A stretch of 64,000 nucleotides of DNA from Bradyrhizobium sp. AZCC 1610. Lineage in GTDB: Bacteria > Pseudomonadota > Alphaproteobacteria > Rhizobiales > Xanthobacteraceae. Shown piece after piece: positions 1-8,950 of this stretch. The translations under genes and the position numbers were made by a program. The DNA is taken from contig NZ_JAZHRR010000001.1 of the NCBI RefSeq assembly GCF_036924515.1, positions 4,125,001 to 4,189,000 of the forward strand, given 5' to 3'. The notes beneath the pieces were generated by a model. That model made no database searches, was not told where the DNA came from, and worked only from the letters and a program-made list of their open reading frames with translations. Position 1 is the stretch's first letter; each line of letters opens with the position of its first letter.

Positions 1-1
1 G

Positions 2-58
2 TGCCTGGCTTTCCTGGCGCCGCTGGCAGGTTGGATCGCCGGACGTCGTGCCGGCTAG
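2..58 (+). CDS. 3' end of an unidentified hydrophobic protein (partial)
   Basis: The first bases read in one open frame as a short hydrophobic stretch (CLAFLAPLAGWIAGRRAG) ending in TAG at 56-58, 11 bases before the convergent stop of plsC. It looks like the last transmembrane segment and basic cytoplasmic tail of a membrane protein whose body lies left of the window. Family cannot be named from 18 residues. Confidence 0.35.
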   Translation, partial: CLAFLAPLAGWIAGRRAG

Positions 59-69
59 GCGACGTCGTC

Positions 70-822
70 TCATCGCGTCACGGGCCGACGCGAAACCTTC
101 GCCTCGCTGACCGTGAGCAGGCGGCTCGCCTCCTCGGCAATCATCCGCTCCATGTTTTCCTGAAATTCCTTGCGCGGCAAGCCCGGCGCGATCGGCGGCA
201 GAAACGACAGTGTGATGATGCCTGAGTGCATCGTCAGCTTCTTCTTGTCCCAGAACAGGCCGGAATTGCACGCGGCCGGCACGACGGGGACGTCGAGATT
301 GGTGTAGAGCGCAGAGATGCCGGCAGACTGGAACTTCACAGGCTCGTCGATCGCCTGACGCGTGCCTTGCGGAAACAACAGCACCTTGCGCCCCTCGCCG
401 ACCGCGCGCCTGGCTTCATCGACCATCTGGCGCAGCGCCTGGCGGCCAGCCGAGCGATCGACCAGGATCATCGGATAGCGCTCGAGAAACCAACCAACGA
501 GCGGCAGCTTCCTCAACTCTTTCTTGGCGACGATGCTGGCATCGGGGAAAATCACGCAGAGCGCCGCCGTCTCCCACAGCGATTGATGATTGCAGGCGAT
601 GATGCAGGGTCCATCGGGAACGTGCTCGCGCCCCTCGATGCGATAATCCAGCCCCACCACGTACTTCATCAGGAACAGGATGCCGTTGGCCCAGACCTGG
701 GAGACCGCACGCACCGTCGCGCTGCTCGCGTTGAACAGTGCCATGACAGGCACCGACAGCGAAACGACGACCGTCAGGATCACCACGGCGGCATCGAATA
801 GTATAGACCTCAGATAATGCAA
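70..822 (-). CDS. plsC: 1-acyl-sn-glycerol-3-phosphate acyltransferase (PlsC/LPLAT family)
   Basis: Transfers an acyl group to the sn-2 position of lysophosphatidate in membrane phospholipid synthesis; acts at the inner membrane. The 250-residue protein has an N-terminal membrane segment (about residues 8-30), the acyltransferase motif NHQSLWE with catalytic His near residue 79 (an H-x4-E form of H-x4-D), and FPQGTR near 150-154, a close variant of the family FPEGTR block. I chose the TTG at 822 because a GAGGGACGG stretch lies just upstream and the protein then has the usual family length. A longer open frame exists but runs antisense through the neighbouring hydrolase gene. Gene identity is secure at family level; the exact start is less so. 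Confidence 0.85.
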   Translation of the reverse strand: MHYLRSILFDAAVVILTVVVSLSVPVMALFNASSATVRAVSQVWANGILFLMKYVVGLDYRIEGREHVPDGPCIIACNHQSLWETAALCVIFPDASIVAKKELRKLPLVGWFLERYPMILVDRSAGRQALRQMVDEARRAVGEGRKVLLFPQGTRQAIDEPVKFQSAGISALYTNLDVPVVPAACNSGLFWDKKKLTMHSGIITLSFLPPIAPGLPRKEFQENMERMIAEEASRLLTVSEAKVSRRPVTR

Positions 823-948
823 ACGTCCGTCCCTCGGGCCTCTATGCGGCTTCCAATACAGCACTTTTCCCGGGTTGCACAATTCCGCCCACCCCGCTGA
901 AATATGGCCCACCATGGATCGGCCCGATTGCCGATCCAGGATCGCCCC

Positions 949-1806
949 ATGCCAACCTTCGAAAAAATCTCCATCGCGCCGCACCTCGCCTTCAACGCCA
1001 TCACCGCCGGTCCACCCGGCGCGCCGCTGGTGCTGCTGCTGCACGGCTTTGCAGAATCGATGCATTGCTGGTGCGCGCAGGTCGCTTGCCTTGGCGACAT
1101 GGGCTATCGCGCCATTGCGCCGAGCCAGCGCGGCTATTCGCCGGGCGCCCGGCCGGATCCGCGTGAGTTTTCGCACTACCTGATCGACCGCCTGATGAAC
1201 GACGCCATGGCGATCGCGGCGGCCGCGGGCTATGGCGAGGCGCGCTTTCATCTCGTTGGCCACGACTGGGGCGGCAGCATCGCCTGGGGTATCGCTGAGC
1301 GCCACCACGAGCGGCTGGCTTCGCTCACCATTCTCTCGCGGCCGCATCCGAACGCGTTCAATCGCGCGCTGACGGCCGACAGCGAGCAGGCGCAACGCTC
1401 AAAGCACCACAAGGCGTTTCTGGAACCGGATGCCGCCGATGTCGTACTGGCTGACGACGCCAAATGGCTGCGCGAACGCCTGACCGCCAATGGCGTCCCG
1501 GCCGACGCGATCGAGAGGCATCTCGCCGTGCTTGGCAACAAGGAGGCGATGGAAGCCGCGCTGGCCTGGTATCGTGCCCGCGGCGCGATCCGCGGGCCGC
1601 TCGGTCCGATCCGCGTACCGACCCTTTATATCTGGGGTGACGCCGACGACACCGTCGGCCGCGCCGCCGCCGAAGGTACAGTCGATTTCATCGCCGCGCC
1701 CTATCGCTTCGAGGTGCTTCCGGGCATCGGGCATTTTGCGGCGGATCAGGCACCGGAACGGGTGTGCGAATTGCTGCTGGAACACATCGCCGCGCATCCG
1801 GCCTGA
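949..1806 (+). CDS. Alpha/beta hydrolase, epoxide hydrolase-like
   Basis: A 285-residue alpha/beta-hydrolase. HGF (residues 32-34) forms the oxyanion-side loop. GHDWGG has Asp106 at the nucleophile elbow, as in epoxide hydrolases and haloalkane dehalogenases rather than Ser esterases. WGDADD supplies a plausible acid and GIGHF the C-terminal catalytic His. The ATG at 949 is preferred over an upstream frame extension because it follows an AGGA and matches the family N-terminus. It is divergent from plsC and the two 5' ends are about 125 bases apart. Substrate cannot be deduced; the Asp nucleophile points to epoxide or halide chemistry. Confidence 0.85.
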   Translation: MPTFEKISIAPHLAFNAITAGPPGAPLVLLLHGFAESMHCWCAQVACLGDMGYRAIAPSQRGYSPGARPDPREFSHYLIDRLMNDAMAIAAAAGYGEARFHLVGHDWGGSIAWGIAERHHERLASLTILSRPHPNAFNRALTADSEQAQRSKHHKAFLEPDAADVVLADDAKWLRERLTANGVPADAIERHLAVLGNKEAMEAALAWYRARGAIRGPLGPIRVPTLYIWGDADDTVGRAAAEGTVDFIAAPYRFEVLPGIGHFAADQAPERVCELLLEHIAAHPA

Positions 1807-1858
1807 GGAACACGCCGCCCGCAAAAATGTTGTCATGCACAAAGACGGAGTATGACAA

Positions 1859-2005
1859 ATGGCCAACGAACAATCCGCGGACAAGCCTGCCGCAACCGGA
1901 CGCAAACCGCCCCGGAATGAGCGTCCACCACAATCACAACCGCCGCAAGTCCAGCCGCCGCTTCTGAGCGACGGGCCGGAACTGGTGCGCGACACCCATT
2001 GCTGA
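1859..2005 (+). CDS. Small proline/glutamine-rich hypothetical protein (48 aa)
   Basis: A 48-codon frame starting with ATG at 1859 and preceded by GGAG nine bases upstream. The product is polar, very rich in Pro and Gln (PPQSQPPQVQPPLL near residues 23-36) and ends in ThrHisCys. No domain is recognised. It lies in the 280-base gap between the epoxide-hydrolase-like gene and the convergent transporter ATPase gene, and could be a genuine small protein or chance. Support is only the ribosome-binding site and low-complexity composition. Confidence 0.4.
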   Translation: MANEQSADKPAATGRKPPRNERPPQSQPPQVQPPLLSDGPELVRDTHC

Positions 2006-2087
2006 CTTCACCGTCATTACGAGCCAACGGACGCGCATTCGCGCGATCCGTTGGCTCAATGACGAAGGGTAGATTTGCGCGACGCCA

Positions 2088-3704
2088 TCAGGCGCTAGCG
2101 GCAAATTCCTGATGCCGGCCGGGTGCGGCGTCAAACAATGCCTTGGTGTATTCGTGCTGGGGTGCCGCAAAAACGTCTGCCGTGGCGCCCTGCTCGACAA
2201 TCACCCCGCGCTGCATGACCGCGATCCGGTCACAGACTTGGGCTGCCACCCTCAAATCATGGGTGATGAACAGCACCGCCAGATCGAACTTGCGGCGCAC
2301 TTCGTCCAAAAGCTTCAGCACCTGATCCTGCACGGAGACGTCGAGCGCCGAAACCGGCTCGTCGCCGATCAGCAATTCAGGCTCCATCGCCAGCGCCCGC
2401 GCAATACAGATCCGCTGCCGCTGGCCGCCGGAGAACTGATGCGGGAAACGATCGATCGCAGCCGGCGGCAGATGCACCACGGCCATCAGGTCGCGTGCGC
2501 GCTGCAGCGCCTCCTTGCGGCTGAGGCCAAAATTCATCGGCCCCTCGATGATCGCCTCGCCGACCGTGCGGCGCGGATTGAGCGATCGATACGGGTCCTG
2601 GAAGATGAACTGAATGCGCCGGCGCATCGGGCGGAATTTCGCCTCCCGCATCGCCGCGATATCGACGCCGTCGATCTTGATGCCGCCGGCTGACGTATCG
2701 ACCAGCCGCGCGACGCAGCGCGCCACCGTCGACTTGCCGGAACCGGACTCGCCGACAATGCCCAGCGTTTCGCCGCGCCGGATCGTCAGCGAGACGTCCT
2801 TGACCGCGGCAACCACGCGCGCCTTCGGCTGGAACAGCGAGCGCTTGCCATAGGTCTTGAAAAGATTCTCGGTCTGCAGAACCACCGGTCCGATCACCGG
2901 CGACCGCTTCGGCGGCGTCATGCTCGGGACCGCGGCCAGCAGCATCCTGGTATAGTCCTCGCGCGGATTCCGCAGCACCTCCTCGCAGGGGCCCTGCTCC
3001 ACGATCCGGCCCATCTGCATCACCACGACACGGTCGGCGATCTCGGAGACGACGCCGAAATCATGGGTGATGAACAGCACGCCGGTTTTCTTGCGGCCCT
3101 GCATTTCCCGAACGAGCTTGAGGATCTGTGCCTGCGTGGTGACGTCGAGTGCGGTGGTCGGCTCGTCGGCAATCAGCAGCGCGGGATCGAGCACCAGCGC
3201 CGCCGCGATCATGATGCGCTGGCGCTGGCCGCCGGAGAGCTGGTGCGGATAGGCGTCGATCATCTGTTCTGGATCAGGCAGATGCACCGCGCGCATGATC
3301 TCGAGCACGCGCGCACGCTGCTCCTTCTGGTCGAGGCCGGTATGGATCTCCAGCACTTCGCGGATCTGATCGCCGACCCGCTCGACTGGATTGAGCGCCG
3401 TCATCGGTTCCTGGAACACCATGGCCATGCGGGTACCGCGGACAGCGCGCAACTCGGCGTCGGATTTGGTGAGCAGTTGATCGCCCTGCAGTCGGATCGA
3501 GCCGCTCTCGACCTGCATCGCGCCTTTCGGCAGCAGGCCCATGACGGCCTGCGCCGTCACCGATTTGCCGGAGCCGGATTCGCCGACCACGCAGACGATT
3601 TCGTCGGCACCGACGGTCAGGTTGATGCCCTGCACGGCATGCGTCCGGTCGCCTCCGTTGATGGCGACGGAAAGATTCGAGACTTCGAGGACGGTGTTGC
3701 TCAC
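2088..3704 (-). CDS. Peptide ABC transporter, fused double ATPase (DppD-DppF type)
   Basis: Powers uptake through the two permeases encoded just upstream. The 538-residue protein contains two complete ABC domains. Each has Walker A GESGSGKS (near residues 41 and 320), a signature (LSGGQRQR and FSGGQRQR), Walker B followed by DEP, and a switch His. The oligopeptide-type C-terminal extension lies between the domains. The single polypeptide replaces the separate DppD and DppF subunits, as in YejF/GsiA. Start is a GTG at 3704, one base after the permease stop (GTG TAA T GTG), so translation is probably coupled. Last gene of a four-gene minus-strand operon. Confidence 0.95.
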   Translation of the reverse strand: MSNTVLEVSNLSVAINGGDRTHAVQGINLTVGADEIVCVVGESGSGKSVTAQAVMGLLPKGAMQVESGSIRLQGDQLLTKSDAELRAVRGTRMAMVFQEPMTALNPVERVGDQIREVLEIHTGLDQKEQRARVLEIMRAVHLPDPEQMIDAYPHQLSGGQRQRIMIAAALVLDPALLIADEPTTALDVTTQAQILKLVREMQGRKKTGVLFITHDFGVVSEIADRVVVMQMGRIVEQGPCEEVLRNPREDYTRMLLAAVPSMTPPKRSPVIGPVVLQTENLFKTYGKRSLFQPKARVVAAVKDVSLTIRRGETLGIVGESGSGKSTVARCVARLVDTSAGGIKIDGVDIAAMREAKFRPMRRRIQFIFQDPYRSLNPRRTVGEAIIEGPMNFGLSRKEALQRARDLMAVVHLPPAAIDRFPHQFSGGQRQRICIARALAMEPELLIGDEPVSALDVSVQDQVLKLLDEVRRKFDLAVLFITHDLRVAAQVCDRIAVMQRGVIVEQGATADVFAAPQHEYTKALFDAAPGRHQEFAASA

Positions 3705-3705
3705 A

Positions 3706-4629
3706 TTACACCCGCTTCACCATCTTGGGATCGAGCGTATCGCGCAAGCCGTCGCCGAGAACGTTGACGGCAAGGATCGTCAGCGCAAGGCACACGCCGG
3801 GATAGATGATGTTGTGCGGATACAGGCTGAAGACCTGCCGGCCCTCGGCCATGATGTTGCCCCAGGTCGGCACCTCGGGCGGCACGCCGATGCCGAGGAA
3901 CGACAGGATGGCCTCGATGAGAATGGCCGAGGCACAGATGAAGGTGCCCTGCACGATCATGGGCGCGATCGTGTTCGGCAGCACATGCCGCCACAACAAT
4001 TTCGGAACCGAAGTGCCGAGCGTGACCGCGGCCTCGACATAGGGCTCCTCGCGCACGCTGAGCACGATCGAGCGCACCAGCCGCACGACACCGGGAATTT
4101 GGGGAACCGTGATGGCGATGATGACGGTCAGCACGCTGGAGCGGAACAGCGACACCATGGCAATCGCCAGCAGGATCGCCGGAATGGCCATCAACCCATC
4201 CATGATCCGCATGATCACGGCATCCAGAATGCGGAAGAAGCCGGCCAATAGCCCGATGAACAGGCCGGCGGCGACGCTGATCAGTGCGACCGAAACGCCG
4301 ACCAGCAGCGAGACGCGCGCGCCGTAGACGACGCGGCTGTAGACGTCGCGCCCAAGCCCGTCGGTGCCTAAGGCGGCAATCATGCGAATGCGCTCGCCGG
4401 TATCGGTCCGCATCGAAAATTCCGCGCCGGGAACCTTGTTGCGCGCCACCGGGTTGATCCCCGTCGGGTCGATGGTGCCGAGCCACGGCGCGAGCAGTCC
4501 CATCAGCAGGACAATCGCGATGATCGTGGCGCCGAACATCACGCCCGGGTTACGCAGCAATTTGCGATACGCAGCCGGCTTGCCCGGGCTGGCCGGCAGT
4601 ACGGGTTCGAGGATCGTCGCGTCCACCAT
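3706..4629 (-). CDS. Peptide ABC transporter permease (DppC type)
   Basis: Inner-membrane subunit of a dipeptide/oligopeptide importer, 307 residues. It has a first membrane segment near residues 30-50, a periplasmic loop, and the BPD-transp core with the DppC-type segment GTDGLGRDVYSRVVYGARVS, followed by five more hydrophobic segments and a cytoplasmic EAA-type loop (EEPYVEAAVTLG). The ATG overlaps the TGA of the DppB-type gene (TGATG), so the two permeases are translationally coupled. Confidence 0.94.
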   Translation of the reverse strand: MVDATILEPVLPASPGKPAAYRKLLRNPGVMFGATIIAIVLLMGLLAPWLGTIDPTGINPVARNKVPGAEFSMRTDTGERIRMIAALGTDGLGRDVYSRVVYGARVSLLVGVSVALISVAAGLFIGLLAGFFRILDAVIMRIMDGLMAIPAILLAIAMVSLFRSSVLTVIIAITVPQIPGVVRLVRSIVLSVREEPYVEAAVTLGTSVPKLLWRHVLPNTIAPMIVQGTFICASAILIEAILSFLGIGVPPEVPTWGNIMAEGRQVFSLYPHNIIYPGVCLALTILAVNVLGDGLRDTLDPKMVKRV

Positions 4630-5570
4630 CAGTAGCGAATCCTGGGATCGAGCACGGTATAGATCATATCAACTGCCAGGTTGATCATGACGTAAACGAA
4701 TGAAAACAGCAGGATGACGGCCTGGATCGTCGGATAGTCACGCGCCAGCACGGCGTCGACCGTCAGCCGGCCAAGGCCCGGAATCGTGAACACGCTTTCG
4801 GTCACGACAACGCCGCCGATCAGGAGCGCCACACCGAGGCCGATCACCGTAACGATCGGCACCGCCGCATTGCGCAGCGCATGGCGGAACAGCACATTTC
4901 GCTCGGACTGTCCCTTGGCGCGCGCGGTGCGGATGTAATCTTCCGAGAGCACCTCAAGCACGCTGGTGCGGGTCATGCGCGCAATCAGCGCGATATAAAT
5001 CACCGACAAGGTCACCGACGGCAGGATCAGCCGTTGCACCCAGCCACCAATCCCCTCCGAGATTCGCTGATAGCCCTGCACCGGCAGCCAGTTCAAATAG
5101 ACCGCGAACAGGTAGATCAGGAGGTAGCCGATCACGAACACGGGCACGGAAAAGCCGAGCACCGAAAAGCCCATCACGATGCGGTCAATCCACGAACCGT
5201 GCCGGTGCGCCGCTAGTACGCCGAGCGGAACAGCGACAAACACCGCAATCAGGATCGTGAACAAGGCGAGCGACAGGGTCGGCTCGATCCGCTCGCCGAT
5301 CAGCGAGGCCACCGTCTTCCTGAAGAAGAAACTCTCGCCGAAATTACCGGTCAGCACCCGGCCCGACCAGATCACGAACTGCTCGATCATCGGCCGGTCG
5401 AGGCCGAGCTGGCTGCGGATCTGCGCCACCTGTTCGGTGGTGGCATTGTCGCCGGCGATGATCGCCGCCGGATCGGAGGGGGTCAGGCGCAGCATCAGGA
5501 AGATGAAGACCGCAACCACCAGCATCACAGGGATCGTGCCGAGCAGTCGCCGGAAGAAGTAGCCATACAT
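4629..5570 (-). CDS. Peptide ABC transporter permease (DppB type)
   Basis: Partner of the DppC-type permease, 313 residues. The N-terminus MYGYFFRRLLGTIPVMLVV is typical of DppB proteins. It is followed by a long periplasmic loop with PAAIIAGDNAT and LGLDRP, then the BPD-transp domain with the EAA-type loop (SEDYIRTARAKG) near residues 200-215. Six membrane segments are expected. It is separated from the binding-protein gene by 53 bases holding a strong hairpin and overlaps the next gene by one base. Confidence 0.94.
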   Translation of the reverse strand: MYGYFFRRLLGTIPVMLVVAVFIFLMLRLTPSDPAAIIAGDNATTEQVAQIRSQLGLDRPMIEQFVIWSGRVLTGNFGESFFFRKTVASLIGERIEPTLSLALFTILIAVFVAVPLGVLAAHRHGSWIDRIVMGFSVLGFSVPVFVIGYLLIYLFAVYLNWLPVQGYQRISEGIGGWVQRLILPSVTLSVIYIALIARMTRTSVLEVLSEDYIRTARAKGQSERNVLFRHALRNAAVPIVTVIGLGVALLIGGVVVTESVFTIPGLGRLTVDAVLARDYPTIQAVILLFSFVYVMINLAVDMIYTVLDPRIRY

Positions 5571-5587
5571 AGGTCGATCCCCGAAAC

Positions 5588-5616
5588 GAAGCGGGCGGCG
5601 GGAAGCCGCCCGCTTC
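5588..5616 (-). promoter_or_regulatory. Intercistronic hairpin between binding-protein and permease genes
   Basis: A perfect 12-bp inverted repeat (GAAGCGGGCGGC and complement) with a 5-base loop, between the stop of the substrate-binding protein and the start of the DppB-type permease. On the transcribed strand it is followed by only a short broken T tract. A leaky terminator or an mRNA-end stabiliser, making more binding protein than permease, is the likely role (inference). Confidence 0.65.
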
Positions 5617-5623
5617 CTTCACA

Positions 5624-7207
5624 TCACTTCGTGACTTCGATGTTCCAATGCACCGGGACCGGCGCCATCAAGAGCCCCTTGACGTTCTTGCGAATGGCAA
5701 TGGGCTGTACGTACTCGCCGACCGGGATCATGGCCGTGATCTCGATATTGCGCTTCTGGACCGCTTCCGCGATCTCTTTCTGCTTGGCCAGATCGGATGA
5801 GCGCGCGAATTCGTCGCGCAGCTTCTCCATCTCTGCATCGCAGGGCCATCCGAACGAAGCCTTTTCGCACCCCGAATTCACATAGGCGGCAGAGACCGGG
5901 TTCATCACGTCGGCCGTGACCCAGGCCGTAAGGAAGGCATTCCAGCCACCGGCGCTCGGTGGATCCTTCTTGGCGCGGCGCGCAACAAGAGTCTGCCAGT
6001 CCATCGACTGCATGTCGACCTTGAAGCCTGCTTTTTCCATCAGTGATTTCGCCACCGGCGCGAGGTTGGTCAGAACTTTCAGGTCGGTGGAGTGCATCAG
6101 CAGCACGGGCGTCCCGTCATAGCCCGCTTCCTTCAAGAGTTCCTGCGCCTTCTTGGCGTTCGAGGTGAGAATTGCATCCGTTCCCTTGGTCGTCCCGAAC
6201 GGGGTGTCGCAGATGAACAGCGCCTTGCACGCCTTGATGTAGTTTTCGTCACCGATAGTCGCCATCAGGAAGTCTTCCTGATTGAAGGCGTACCACAGCG
6301 CCTGGCGAACCTTCGGGTTGTCGAACGGCTTGTGCAGGTGGTTCGGACGGAAGACGTACTGCGCCTTGATTTGCGGCACCTCGACGATTGAGATGTTGGT
6401 ATCCTTCTTCAAGGTGCCCAGGAGATCGTGGCTGGGCTGCTCGATGTAGTCGATCTCGCCCTTTTGCAGCGCGTTGACCGCTTGCTGCGCGTCGGAAATG
6501 GCGCGCCATTCGACGCGATCCACCTTCGCGACCTTGCCGCCCGCGAGACCCGAGGCAGGCTCGGCGCGCGGCTTGTACTTGTCGAACTTGACGTAAACGG
6601 TCTTGTCGCCGGGCTTCCATTCATCCTTGACGAAGACGAAGGGGCCGGAACCAGTAAAATCCTCGATCTGCTTGTTGGGATCGGTGTCGGCGACGCGCTT
6701 GGGCATCATGAACGGCACGTTGGATGACGGCTTCGACAGACCTAGCAGCACGAGGCCGGTCGGTTCCTTGAGCTTGATGGTGAAAGTCTTGGCATCGACC
6801 GCATCGATCGAAGCAACGAAGGTCATCATCTTCTGACCGAGCGAGTCCTTGACCGCCCAGCGTTTGATGGAGGCAATGCAGTCTTCCGACGTCACCGGCT
6901 TGCCGTCGTGCCACAACAGGCCTTCGCGCAACGTGAAAGTGTAGGTCTTCTTGTCGGCCGACGTGTCGTACTTCTCGACCATCTGCGGCTTGACCTCGCC
7001 CTTTTCATCCTGCGCGAGCAGCGTGTCGTAGATCATGTAACCGTGGTTGCGGACGATGTAGGCCGTGGTCCAGATCGGATCCAGGATCTTCAGATCCGAG
7101 TGCATGACGGCACGCAGCGTGGTCTGCGCAAGCGCAGGCGCTGCCGCAACAACCATCAGGCTGCCGACGCAAGTTGCAGCAAGAATTGCTTTTCTGAACG
7201 CGTTCAT
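5624..7207 (-). CDS. Peptide ABC transporter substrate-binding protein (SBP_bac_5)
   Basis: Periplasmic receptor, 527 residues. A Sec signal peptide covers about residues 1-28 (cleavage after PALAQ is likely). The mature part has the family-5 features: GLLWHDGKPVTSEDCIASIKRW, the LKEPTG and TGSGPF segments, and a C-terminal lobe with VGEYVQPIAIRKNV. A strong AGGTGAAGGA ribosome-binding site precedes the ATG. First gene of the transporter operon, divergent from the M20/M81 peptidase genes, which suggests the ligand is a peptide or amide that those enzymes process. Confidence 0.94.
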   Translation of the reverse strand: MNAFRKAILAATCVGSLMVVAAAPALAQTTLRAVMHSDLKILDPIWTTAYIVRNHGYMIYDTLLAQDEKGEVKPQMVEKYDTSADKKTYTFTLREGLLWHDGKPVTSEDCIASIKRWAVKDSLGQKMMTFVASIDAVDAKTFTIKLKEPTGLVLLGLSKPSSNVPFMMPKRVADTDPNKQIEDFTGSGPFVFVKDEWKPGDKTVYVKFDKYKPRAEPASGLAGGKVAKVDRVEWRAISDAQQAVNALQKGEIDYIEQPSHDLLGTLKKDTNISIVEVPQIKAQYVFRPNHLHKPFDNPKVRQALWYAFNQEDFLMATIGDENYIKACKALFICDTPFGTTKGTDAILTSNAKKAQELLKEAGYDGTPVLLMHSTDLKVLTNLAPVAKSLMEKAGFKVDMQSMDWQTLVARRAKKDPPSAGGWNAFLTAWVTADVMNPVSAAYVNSGCEKASFGWPCDAEMEKLRDEFARSSDLAKQKEIAEAVQKRNIEITAMIPVGEYVQPIAIRKNVKGLLMAPVPVHWNIEVTK

Positions 7208-7611
7208 TCCTTCACCTCCATTGTCGTCTCCACGCCCGAACGCCTATTGTTCGGGCCCCTGCCCGGTTTCTCACCGGACTATAGGGTCGATATTCAGCTT
7301 CACAACACCCTTTTGACCCGACGACACTGGTGACGCCGCGCTCAGACAGAAATCAGGACAGCCCTCCGGACAGATCCTTTCGCGGCCGGCTTACGCCCGC
7401 CGCCGGATGGATTGCAGTCCCGGTTCAGCTCCGCCAACACGCCTCCTCGAAAATCTACAATCAAGAATGATGCCAGAAATACCGTTGCCCTGACCTCGCG
7501 CCCGGAAAGTCCGAACGCGCCATGTTTTCCCTTTACAAATTCGCCGCCGATCCTTCTCGTAACGGGTCCACGCCGAACCCAAACATTCCGGCCCAACCGG
7601 GAGGACCCATC
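7208..7611. other. Divergent intergenic region, transporter operon / peptidase genes
   Basis: 404 bases between two divergent transcription units. It must hold the promoters of both. No convincing -35/-10 pair, operator palindrome or small gene was found. The only clear signals are the ribosome-binding sites at its two ends (minus-strand AGGTGAAGGA and plus-strand GGGAGG at about 7599). Confidence 0.4.
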
Positions 7612-8742
7612 ATGAATCCTGCCAACCTCCCCTTCGATTCCCAGACCATGCTGCAGGGTTTGCGGGCCTGGGTCGAATGCGAAAGCCCCACCTGGGATGC
7701 GCGCGCGGTCGATCGTATGCTCGATGTTGCGGCGCGCGAAATGGCCATCATGGGTGCGACCATCGAACGCATCGCCGGACGGCAGGGTTTTGCCGGCTGC
7801 GTCCGCGCGCGCTTCCCTCACCCGAAGCAGGGCGAGCCTGGAATCCTGATCGCGGGCCATCTCGATACCGTCCATCCCGTCGGCACGCTGGAAAAGCTGG
7901 CGTGGCGGCGCGAAGGCAACAAATGCTACGGTCCGGGCATCTTCGACATGAAGGGTGGCAACTACCTCACTCTCGAAGCGATCCGGCAACTGGCCCGCGC
8001 CGCGTTCACGACGCCGCTGCCGATCACCGTGCTGTTCACGCCGGACGAAGAGGTCGGCACGCCATCGACCCGCGACATCATCGAGGCCGAAGCCGCCCGC
8101 AACAAATATGTGCTGGTGCCGGAGCCTGGCCGCACCAACAACGGCGTGGTCACCGGGCGATATGCCATTGCCCGCTTCAATCTCGAAGCCATCGGCAAGC
8201 CGAGCCATGCCGGCGCCACACTCTCCGCCGGCCGTTCCGCGATCCGCGAGATGGCACGCCAGATTATCACTATCGACGGCATGACGACTGAAGATTGTAC
8301 TTTCTCGGTCGGCGTCGTGCATGGCGGCCAATGGGTCAATTGCGTTGCCACCACCTGCACCGGCGAGGCGCTCAGCATGGCCAAACGACAGGCCGACCTC
8401 GATCGCGGTGTCGAACGGATGCTCGCGCTTTCCGGAAGCAGCAATGATGTCACGTTCAAGGTCACCCGTGGTGTGACCCGGCCGGTGTGGGAACCCGATG
8501 CCGGCACGATGGCGCTTTACGAACACGCGCGCAGCGTGGCCAGGCAAATGGGCGTCGAGCTCCCGCATGGCAGCGCCGGTGGCGGCTCCGACGGCAATTT
8601 TACGGGTGCGATGGGCATCCCCACCCTTGATGGCTTGGGTGTTCGTGGCGCCGACGCTCATACGCTCAACGAACATATCGAGGTCGACAGCCTCGCCGAG
8701 CGGGGCCGTTTGATGGCGGGCTTGCTGGCGACGCTAACGTGA
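7612..8742 (+). CDS. M20 family metallopeptidase (carboxypeptidase G2-like)
   Basis: A 376-residue zinc peptidase of the M20/ArgE-CPG2 clan that removes C-terminal residues or deacylates small peptides in the cytoplasm. Visible motifs: metal-binding AGHLDTVHP near residues 82-90, FDMKGG with the bridging Asp, catalytic and metal-binding Glu pair in TPDEEVGTPS, EPGR, and the C-terminal His ligand in GADAHTLNEHIE. The dimerisation (lid) domain lies between. The ATG at 7612 is chosen because GGGAGG lies 8 bases upstream; the frame is open further 5' but without a site. Start of a catabolic gene run facing away from the peptide importer. Confidence 0.93.
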   Translation: MNPANLPFDSQTMLQGLRAWVECESPTWDARAVDRMLDVAAREMAIMGATIERIAGRQGFAGCVRARFPHPKQGEPGILIAGHLDTVHPVGTLEKLAWRREGNKCYGPGIFDMKGGNYLTLEAIRQLARAAFTTPLPITVLFTPDEEVGTPSTRDIIEAEAARNKYVLVPEPGRTNNGVVTGRYAIARFNLEAIGKPSHAGATLSAGRSAIREMARQIITIDGMTTEDCTFSVGVVHGGQWVNCVATTCTGEALSMAKRQADLDRGVERMLALSGSSNDVTFKVTRGVTRPVWEPDAGTMALYEHARSVARQMGVELPHGSAGGGSDGNFTGAMGIPTLDGLGVRGADAHTLNEHIEVDSLAERGRLMAGLLATLT

Positions 8743-8756
8743 TCTGCGCGCCGCAA

Positions 8757-8860
8757 GACGCAGCATGGATTGCTTCCGCCTTCGCTCATTGAGCTACGGC
8801 GGACGAGTCGCTTCCTTGCGCAAACGCTTCGCGTTTGTCGCAGGCAATGACGGTGGGGCG
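8757..8860. repeat. REP-like palindromic repeat
   Basis: The M20-M81 gap contains fragments of the motif ggattgcttcgcttcg...gcaatgacgg that recurs at 41984-42059 and 61246-61322. It also has an internal hairpin CAAACGC/GCGTTTG. It is more diverged and longer than the other copies. Confidence 0.5.
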
Positions 8861-8950
8861 GCATGCAAAACGGAATTGCTTCACAGCTTGCGCTTGCCAC
8901 GATGTCACGCTTAACGTCCTCCCAACGAAAAGCATTGGCCGAGACACTGA

